A DNA stretch of 18,886 nt from JAAEKA01 sp049299095 (GTDB lineage Bacteria > Chloroflexota > Anaerolineae > JAAEKA01). Position 1 is the stretch's first letter. Every line of letters begins with the position of its first letter. The notes beneath the pieces are model-generated. The model was not told the origin of the DNA. It made no database searches and saw only the letters and a list, made by a program, of their open reading frames with translations. Below, in pieces: positions 13,682 through 18,886 of this stretch. A program made the position numbers and the translations under genes. The stretch spans positions 1 to 18,886 of the forward strand of contig JBAQWV010000159.1 of the NCBI GenBank assembly GCA_049299095.1, given 5' to 3'.

Positions 13682-14533
13682 CTACTTGTAGTCGTAGAAG
13701 CCCTTACCGGTTTTGCGGCCCAACTGCCCCGCCGTGACCATGCGGGTCAGCAACGGCGGCGACTTGAAGCGCGCCTCGCCGTATTCTTCAAAGAACACAT
13801 CCGCCACGTTCTTCACCACATCCAGCCCGATAAAGTCGGACAAGGTGAGCGGCCCCATCGGATGCGCCGCGCCCAGCTTCATCGCGTTGTCAATGTCCTC
13901 ACGGCTGGCCAGTCCCTGCTCGTACACGCGGATCGCGTCAATCAAATACGCCACCAGCAGGCGGTTGACAATGAAACCGGGGGAATCCTTCGCCAGTACG
14001 CCCGTCTTGCCCAGCTTCGCACCCAGATCGCTGACCGCAGCCAGCGTCTCCGGCGATGTCAGAATGCTCGGCACATACTCCACCAGTTGCATCACCGGCA
14101 CAGGGTTGAAGAAGTGCAAGCCAATAACCTTGTCGCCGCGCTGCGTAGCCGACGCAATCGCCGCAATCGAGATAGACGAGGTATTGGTTGCCAGGATTGC
14201 TTCCGGCTTCACCACTCGATCCAGCGCGTTGAAGACCAACTGCTTGGTGGGCAGGTCTTCGTAGACCGCCTCGATCACGATGTCGCAATCGGCCAGATCG
14301 TCCAGCTTCAGCGTGCCAGTGATGCGTGCCAGGGTGGCTTCCATCTCTGCCGCATCCAGCTTGCCGCGCTCGACAGCCTTAGCCAGCGACTTCTTGACCT
14401 TGCTCAGGCCAGCGGCCAGCGCCGCATCGGACATTTCGCAGGAAATGACCTCGAAGCCGGAGCGAGAGGCGACTTCGGCAATGCCAGACCCCATCTGCCC
14501 GCAGCCAATGATACCAATTGTCTTGATTTCCAT
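13682..14533 (-). CDS. 3-hydroxyacyl-CoA (3-hydroxybutyryl-CoA) dehydrogenase
   Basis: NAD(P)-dependent interconversion of 3-hydroxyacyl-CoA and 3-ketoacyl-CoA, in fatty acid or butanoate metabolism. 283 residues, the standard length of the single-function enzyme. Rossmann motif GCGQMG (10-15). Catalytic residues S119 (NTSSISI), H140 (GLHFFNPVP) and E152 (LVEYV), with N190 (DSPGFIVNRLL). The C-terminal helical domain has HPMGPLTLSDFIGLD and ends GRKTGKGFYDYK. ATG 14533 has AAGGAGG 10 bases upstream. It follows the PIG-L gene by 33 bp on the same strand and is probably co-transcribed. Substrate chain length cannot be read from sequence, and no thiolase or crotonase is nearby to help. Confidence 0.95.
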   Translation of the reverse strand: MEIKTIGIIGCGQMGSGIAEVASRSGFEVISCEMSDAALAAGLSKVKKSLAKAVERGKLDAAEMEATLARITGTLKLDDLADCDIVIEAVYEDLPTKQLVFNALDRVVKPEAILATNTSSISIAAIASATQRGDKVIGLHFFNPVPVMQLVEYVPSILTSPETLAAVSDLGAKLGKTGVLAKDSPGFIVNRLLVAYLIDAIRVYEQGLASREDIDNAMKLGAAHPMGPLTLSDFIGLDVVKNVADVFFEEYGEARFKSPPLLTRMVTAGQLGRKTGKGFYDYK

Positions 14534-14566
14534 GTGTGTCCTGCCTCCTTGCAGGGAACGGGTAAA

Positions 14567-15880
14567 TTAGTGGGCGCCAGGAACTTGACCAGTGGCGGTT
14601 TCAATGCGTGCCAGCGTTTGCCGGATCTGCTCTTGATCCGCGGTTTCAAAGCTAATCAGCTCTTGCCACAACGCTTGCACCGCGGGCGGATCGCCCTGCG
14701 CCATCTGCTCGGTGTACCAGATCAGGTTCTTTTCTGACCCGACGATGAGAAAGGTGAGCTTGCCCGCGTCATTTCTGCGCCGCGTGGCCTGCTCGAAAAG
14801 CTTTTCGTTGATCCCCACTTGCTTGGGACTGTAATCCATGCGGCGCAGCGCGCTACTAAGCAGGGCAATCATCTCCTGCGTGTGGTCAATCAAGGTCGCC
14901 AGCAGTTCAACAACCACCGGCTTAGGTCGGAAGCGGCGATACTTTTGGTAAATTTCCAGATAGGTGCGGCGGCCGCGCAGCGCAGCCACCAGCCGGGCCA
15001 CAGTCGCCGCGTCAACGGCATCCGGCTCGGCTTCAGGCGTGAGGTCCACCCCGGCTTCGGCCTCAATCCCGGCCCAGATATCGGCCTCCGGCAAGCTGAC
15101 TGCCTCACCCGGCAGATGCGTAGCCAGCAATTGCAGCGTTTCGCGGCTGGCATTGGTCCGGCGTTGTTCCTCGCTGATGCCGCTCCACATGCCTTCCGGG
15201 TTGTGCTGGCTGCGATGGCAATCCCAGGCAGCCAGGCGTTGATCCACCCACGGCGTCACATCCACCACCGTGCTGATTTCGTCATCAGGCACAGCAAAAA
15301 AGGGTAGCTGGGCGCCGTTGAGTTGCACGCGAAAATCAGCGAAGCCCGGCACGCTGTCAAAGATGCTTTGCGGCATCACGCGGGCATACACCTTGCTCAC
15401 AGCCCACGCCGCGCCCAAATCGGGGCGAAATTCCAGGTCAGCCGCGGCCCGCCACGCTGCCATCACGATTTCATGCACGGCGATGTGATCGGGGTGCGGA
15501 TAGCCGCCGTCGGCCGGATGCGTAATGACGATCTGCGGCTGCCAGCGGCGTAACAACAACACCACGCGCGCCACCGCGTCTGCCCGCTCCACCTGCGCGA
15601 CGCCACCATCGGGCCAGTCCAGCCACAAGACCTGCTGCGCGCCCAGTGCGTCACGACAACATTCCAGCTCGCGCGTGCGTACCTCACCCAGGGTTTCCGG
15701 CGTTGCGCCATAGTCCGGCGGCGAATAGATCGTGGCAGCTTCGCCGCGCGTGGCGCACACCAGCGTTACTTGCGCGCCCGCCTGCGCGGCCTGCGCCAGA
15801 ACGCCCCCGACGCCCACCTCGTCATCCGGGTGCGCAAAAATCGTCATCAATCGTTGGGAAGCAGTTGTTGGCTGGGTCAT
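14567..15880 (-). CDS. PIG-L/LmbE-family deacetylase with helical C-terminal extension
   Basis: 437 residues from ATG 15880; a GTG at 15889 is the alternative, and GAGG lies just 3 bases before the ATG. The N-terminal half (about 10-260) is a zinc-dependent N-deacetylase of the PIG-L family with AHPDDE (16-21) and HPDH (129-132) as zinc and catalytic motifs. Members deacetylate GlcNAc-type sugars, including those of bacillithiol and mycothiol, but also other substrates, so the substrate stays open. Unusual for the family, residues about 290-430 form an extra mostly helical region (TVARLVAALRGRRTYLEIYQKY, VVELLATLIDHTQEMIALLSSALRRMDY, KLTFLIVGSEKNLIWYTEQMAQ) resembling a ferritin-like or DinB-like helical bundle. 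Usual PIG-L proteins are 220-300 residues. It precedes the hydroxyacyl-CoA dehydrogenase gene by 33 bp. Confidence 0.88.
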   Translation of the reverse strand: MTQPTTASQRLMTIFAHPDDEVGVGGVLAQAAQAGAQVTLVCATRGEAATIYSPPDYGATPETLGEVRTRELECCRDALGAQQVLWLDWPDGGVAQVERADAVARVVLLLRRWQPQIVITHPADGGYPHPDHIAVHEIVMAAWRAAADLEFRPDLGAAWAVSKVYARVMPQSIFDSVPGFADFRVQLNGAQLPFFAVPDDEISTVVDVTPWVDQRLAAWDCHRSQHNPEGMWSGISEEQRRTNASRETLQLLATHLPGEAVSLPEADIWAGIEAEAGVDLTPEAEPDAVDAATVARLVAALRGRRTYLEIYQKYRRFRPKPVVVELLATLIDHTQEMIALLSSALRRMDYSPKQVGINEKLFEQATRRRNDAGKLTFLIVGSEKNLIWYTEQMAQGDPPAVQALWQELISFETADQEQIRQTLARIETATGQVPGAH

Positions 15881-15927
15881 GGGCCTCACAAATCGCGGTG
15901 GGATAGCGTCAGCAGGTGACGCACTGC

Positions 15928-15956
15928 ATTATAAGCTGACTGAAAGCAAAACGCAA
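15928..15956 (-). promoter_or_regulatory. Promoter of the PIG-L / hydroxyacyl-CoA dehydrogenase unit
   Basis: On the minus strand TATAAT (15928-15933) is a perfect -10, with a partial -35 TTGCGT (15951-15956) 17 bases upstream. The start near 15921 gives a leader of about 40 bases. It is divergent from the tilS promoter about 45 bases away. Confidence 0.6.
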
Positions 15957-15977
15957 AGGGCGCAGGCCGGATGACTG

Positions 15978-15986
15978 TGGTATAAT
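15978..15986 (+). promoter_or_regulatory. Extended -10 promoter of tilS, probably leaderless
   Basis: TGGTATAAT is a perfect extended -10. It ends 6 bases before the GTG start of tilS at 15993, so transcription should begin at or next to the start codon. There is no room for a Shine-Dalgarno motif and none is seen. Confidence 0.6.
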
Positions 15987-15992
15987 CACGCC

Positions 15993-17441
15993 GTGAACCT
16001 GTACGCGGCGGTACGCCGCACCCTGCAACGCTATGCTTTGCTGCGCCCCGGCGACCGCGTCGTGGTCGGCGTGTCGGGCGGTCCCGATTCGCTCTGCCTG
16101 CTGCACCTGCTGCATACCCTCGCGCCGACGCTGCAACTTTCCCTGCACGTGGCCCATCTTAACCACGGCTTGCGCGCCACGGCCGCCGCGGATGACGCTG
16201 CATTTGTCGCGGCCACAGCCGCGGCCTGGGGCTGGCCTGCCACCGTTGAACAGACGGATGTGGCGGCGCTGGCGGCGACCAGCCGCGCCAGCCTTGAGGA
16301 GGCCGCACGCAGCGCACGCTACGCCTTTCTGGCGCGCGTGGCGACCACGCAGCAAGCTCGTGTGGTGGCAGTCGGTCACAACGCCGACGATCAGGCGGAA
16401 ACAGTGCTGATGCATTTGCTGCGCGGCAGCGGCCTGGATGGTCTGCGCGGGATGCAGCCTGCCAGCCCCCTGCCCGCGCTGACAGCCACCACAGCCAATT
16501 TGACGCTGATCCGCCCGCTGCTTTTCACCCCACGCGCCGAGATTGAAGCGTACTGCGCGGCCCACGATCTCGCTCCGCGGCAGGATGCCAGCAACGCGGA
16601 CCCAGCTTTCTTCCGCAACCGTCTGCGACACGAACTGTTGCCGCTGCTCGCGAGCTATAACCCTCAACTGCGCACGGTCCTGGGCCGTACTGCTGCCACG
16701 TTGGCCGCAGATGCAGATCTATTGCACGCCCAGCTTGCGGCGGTCTGGCCGACCCTGGTGCGCGACGAAAACGAAGGTACACTGGTGTTTGATCTGGCCG
16801 CGTGGCGTGCGTTGCCGCTCAGCTTGCAGCGTATGACGCTGCGCACGGCGGTGCAACGCCTGCGCAGCCACCTGCGCGACCTCGATTTTGAGCATGTCGA
16901 GGAAGCGGTCTGGCTGCTGCGCACGGGCAGCACCGGCGATCAGGCAACGCTGCCCGCGGGCCTGCGTGTCACGCTCGCCTACGACTATTTCAGCGTCAGT
17001 GCCGGCGCGCCCCCTGCGCCCCCTGCGCCGCAGTTGCCCGCCGACCGACTGACATTGCCTGTGCCGGGCAGCGTAGACATGGCAGAGTGGCACATAGAAA
17101 CCACATTGCTTGCCCGCGCGGCCCTGCCCGCGGGCTGGCAATGGAATGCCGATCCGTGGCAAGCCTGGCTGGACGCCGATGCGCTGGGACCAACGCCAAC
17201 GCTGCGGGTGCGCCGGACGGGCGAACGGTTTCAGCCGCTGGGCCTGGCTGGTGACAAGCTGCTGGCCGAGTTCTTCACCGATACTAAAACACCGGCCGCT
17301 GTGCGGGCACGCTGGCCGCTGTTGGCAACCAGCGATGATCGCATCGCCTGGGTGTGCGGCCTGCGCATGGCCCAACACGCAGCCATCCACACAGCGACGA
17401 CGAGCGTGCTGCATGTGCGCCTGAGCGTTAAGCAGACTTGA
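15993..17441 (+). CDS. tilS: tRNA(Ile)-lysidine synthetase
   Basis: Converts C34 of the CAU anticodon of a tRNA-Ile to lysidine using ATP and lysine, so that the tRNA reads AUA; essential in most bacteria. 482 residues. The N-terminal PP-loop ATPase domain has SGGPDS (28-33), then HLNHGLR and GHNADDQAETVLMHLLRGSGLDGL, the conserved catalytic core. A middle substrate-binding domain spans about 255-330. A C-terminal TilS_C-type domain spans about 390-480 and has VRRTGERFQPLG...KLLAEFFTDTKTPAAVR. A Pro/Ala-rich linker near 340 comes from a short tandem repeat of CCCCCTGCG. The GTG start at 15993 gives MNLYAAVRRTLQRY, typical for the N-terminus, and sits 6 bases after the promoter, indicating a leaderless mRNA. 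It leads a unit with the 75-residue gene and the RlmI-like gene. Confidence 0.95.
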   Translation: MNLYAAVRRTLQRYALLRPGDRVVVGVSGGPDSLCLLHLLHTLAPTLQLSLHVAHLNHGLRATAAADDAAFVAATAAAWGWPATVEQTDVAALAATSRASLEEAARSARYAFLARVATTQQARVVAVGHNADDQAETVLMHLLRGSGLDGLRGMQPASPLPALTATTANLTLIRPLLFTPRAEIEAYCAAHDLAPRQDASNADPAFFRNRLRHELLPLLASYNPQLRTVLGRTAATLAADADLLHAQLAAVWPTLVRDENEGTLVFDLAAWRALPLSLQRMTLRTAVQRLRSHLRDLDFEHVEEAVWLLRTGSTGDQATLPAGLRVTLAYDYFSVSAGAPPAPPAPQLPADRLTLPVPGSVDMAEWHIETTLLARAALPAGWQWNADPWQAWLDADALGPTPTLRVRRTGERFQPLGLAGDKLLAEFFTDTKTPAAVRARWPLLATSDDRIAWVCGLRMAQHAAIHTATTSVLHVRLSVKQT

Positions 17442-17475
17442 AATTCGCACGACTGAGCAACGACAAAAACTCACC

Positions 17476-17703
17476 ATGAAACCATTGACCCACTGGGCCA
17501 TTCATCACCAACAAAAGATGCGCATTGCCGGACGCGACCCCGCTGCGGTGTGGGGCGTTTTGGTCGCGGCCAACGGCACCACGCAACCCTTCCGCTACGA
17601 ACTCCAGACACAACGCCTGGCGCTCGGTGACAGCGCCGCGCGGCGCATCCTGCAACTGGACGCCTATGGCTTTGAGCAGGACGTGCCCACCGCGGACACG
17701 TAA
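17476..17703 (+). CDS. Small protein of unknown function between tilS and rlmI
   Basis: 75 residues, beginning MKPLTHWAIHHQQKMRIAGRDPAAVWGVLVAANG and ending in an acidic tail. There is no membrane segment, cysteine or recognised motif; it is rich in His, Gln and Arg. It lies 34 bp after tilS and 19 bp before the methyltransferase gene on the same strand, which fits a three-gene transcript concerned with RNA modification, but no Shine-Dalgarno motif precedes the ATG. The good fit between two real genes is the main reason to accept it. Confidence 0.6.
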   Translation: MKPLTHWAIHHQQKMRIAGRDPAAVWGVLVAANGTTQPFRYELQTQRLALGDSAARRILQLDAYGFEQDVPTADT

Positions 17704-17722
17704 CCGCGCAGATTGGACGCTT

Positions 17723-18886
17723 ATGCCTCTCGTTACGCTTAAACCGGGCCGCGAAAAATCGGTCCGCAACCGCCATCCCTGGCTATTTTCCGGTGCAATT
17801 GCCGACATCGCGCGCGACGCACGCGACGGCGAGATCGTGGATGTTCATAGTGCTGCGGGCGCGTGGTTGGCGCGCGGCTATCTCAACCGCCGCTCGCAAA
17901 TTCAGGTGCGCTTGCTGAGCTGGGATGAGACCACGCCGATTGATCGCGCCTTCTGGCGCAGCCGCTTGCAGCGCGCCATCGCCGGTCGCGCGGCGCTGGC
18001 CGCCGATGCAGACACCGACGCCTACCGGTTGGTGTACGCTGAAAACGACGGCCTGCCGGGGCTGGTGGTGGATCGCTACGGTGACTGGCTGGTGCTGCAA
18101 GCCTTGACGCTGGGAATCGAGCGCGCCAAGCCGCTGCTGGTCGAGTTGCTGGCCGAGCTGTGCCAGCCCGCCGGGATCATTGAACGTTCCGACGTGGACG
18201 TGCGTGAAAAAGAGGGCTTGCGTGCCACTACCGGCGTGCTCTACGGCGCGGCGCCGGCAGGCCCACTGGAAATTCACGAGCATGGCCGCCAGTTTCTGGT
18301 GGACCTGCTGGATGGGCAAAAGACTGGCTTCTACCTCGATCAGCGCGAGAACCGCCTGCGCGCTGGGACGTACTGTGCGGGTGGGCGCGTGCTCAATGCG
18401 TTCAGCTACAGCGGCGGCTTCGCCGTGTACGCGCTGGCCGCGGGCGCGCAGCAGGTGGTCAACCTCGATTCGTCGGTGGATGCGCTGACGCTGGCAGAGC
18501 GCAACCTGGCGCTGAACGGCTTCGATCCCGACGCACAAGCCGAGGGAGTGGCCGGGGACGCGTTTCAGGTGCTGCGCAACTGGCGCGCAGCGGGTGAACG
18601 CTTCGATGTAGTGATCCTTGATCCGCCCAAATTCGCACACAGTCAGCCGCAGATCGAGCGAGCTGCGCGGGCGTACAAGGACATCAACCTGCTGGGTATG
18701 CACCTGCTCAACCCTGGCGGCACCCTCATCACCTTCTCCTGCTCCGGGCTGGTCAGCGCCGATCTGTTCCAAAAGATCATCTTTGGCGCGGCGGTAGACG
18801 CTGGCCGCACAGCGCAGATCATCGAACGTCTCAGCCAGGGCACAGACCATCCAGTGGCGCTCACTTTTCCGGAGGGCGAATACCTG
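17723..18886 (+). CDS. rlmI: Class I rRNA methyltransferase, RlmI type (3' end cut by the window)
   Basis: 388 codons are visible and the frame is open to the last base; relatives are about 390-400 residues, so only a few residues are missing. An N-terminal PUA-like RNA-binding domain (1-75, starting MPLVTLKPGREKSVRNRHPWLFSGAI) is followed by a middle domain (YAENDGLPGLVVDRYGDWLVLQ). The SAM-dependent methyltransferase domain (about 185-388) has DGQKTGFYLDQREN (197-210), SAM motif I VLNAFSYSGGF (223-233), DPPKF (300-304) and a C340 (FSCSG) at the position of the catalytic cysteine of m5C enzymes. RlmI in E. coli makes m5C1962 in 23S rRNA; the same site is inferred here but not proven. ATG 17723 lies 19 bp after the small gene, with only a weak GGA ahead of it. 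Confidence 0.93.
   Translation, partial: MPLVTLKPGREKSVRNRHPWLFSGAIADIARDARDGEIVDVHSAAGAWLARGYLNRRSQIQVRLLSWDETTPIDRAFWRSRLQRAIAGRAALAADADTDAYRLVYAENDGLPGLVVDRYGDWLVLQALTLGIERAKPLLVELLAELCQPAGIIERSDVDVREKEGLRATTGVLYGAAPAGPLEIHEHGRQFLVDLLDGQKTGFYLDQRENRLRAGTYCAGGRVLNAFSYSGGFAVYALAAGAQQVVNLDSSVDALTLAERNLALNGFDPDAQAEGVAGDAFQVLRNWRAAGERFDVVILDPPKFAHSQPQIERAARAYKDINLLGMHLLNPGGTLITFSCSGLVSADLFQKIIFGAAVDAGRTAQIIERLSQGTDHPVALTFPEGEYL

Noticed and set aside
13652..14737. 361-codon open frame on the plus strand
   Set aside because: Runs opposite the hydroxyacyl-CoA dehydrogenase and PIG-L genes, which have complete motifs. The translation is rich in His, Arg and Gln with no domain pattern, as expected of an antisense shadow in GC-rich DNA.
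17783..18850. 355-codon open frame on the minus strand
   Set aside because: Antisense to the RlmI-type methyltransferase, which is unbroken in its own frame and carries all motifs.
1..18886. CRISPR array, tRNA or rRNA genes, prophage
   Set aside because: No regularly spaced direct repeats, no cloverleaf-like segments in the gaps and no phage structural or integrase genes were found on either strand.

Overview
This 18.9 kb window is a stretch of bacterial chromosome, GC-rich in its genes, and most likely from a member of the Chloroflexota (Anaerolineae/Caldilineae-like). That placement is an inference. It rests on a lipoprotein with a long Pro/Thr linker ahead of tandem SH3b domains, GTG and TTG starts, a PIG-L deacetylase with a helical tail, the general style of the proteins and the kinds of small repeats present. 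There is no rRNA or other marker to confirm it. I see no rRNA, tRNA, CRISPR array, prophage or complete transposon.

Layout. Positions 1-1900 hold a possible start of a leftward gene, then an OmpR-type response regulator and a histidine kinase overlapping by 4 bp (rightward). Positions 1929-7231 run leftward: an SH3b lipoprotein, an orphan receiver-only response regulator, serA (D-3-phosphoglycerate dehydrogenase) and argS (arginyl-tRNA synthetase). These are followed by a 390 bp AT-richer spacer that looks like degraded accessory DNA: possible PIN-like toxin debris, a small dispersed repeat and an IS-end-like motif. Positions 7232-10439, also leftward, hold polA. It is preceded by an overlapping HepT (HEPN toxin) fragment and a 75-residue small protein behind a good sigma-70-type promoter. 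At 10615-11778 lies a rightward gene of the Vps62/DUF946-like family. Positions 11775-15880 are leftward and contain two units. One is a MIP18/DUF59 protein, a membrane-anchored Mrr-type nuclease and a glycerophosphodiester phosphodiesterase, tightly packed. The other is a PIG-L deacetylase followed by a 3-hydroxyacyl-CoA dehydrogenase, ending in a strong terminator. Positions 15993-18886 run rightward: tilS, a 75-residue unknown protein and an RlmI-type rRNA methyltransferase that leaves the window a few codons before its expected end.

Functionally the window is mostly housekeeping: translation (argS, tilS, rlmI), replication and repair (polA), serine synthesis (serA) and acyl-CoA metabolism, with signalling genes at the left. 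I found no convincing multi-gene new system. The most interesting signals are: (1) a DNA repeat that appears to have been absorbed in frame into the proofreading domain of PolA; (2) toxin-like remnants on both sides of polA, one overlapping its start; (3) an OmpR-type regulator and tilS, each with a -10 box ending 6 bases before the start codon, suggesting leaderless mRNAs; (4) overlapping opposed promoters between the small gene and the Vps62-like gene; (5) a membrane-anchored Mrr nuclease translationally linked to a DUF59 protein lacking its usual cysteine and to a GDPD enzyme; and (6) a bacterial member of the Vps62-like family of unknown function.
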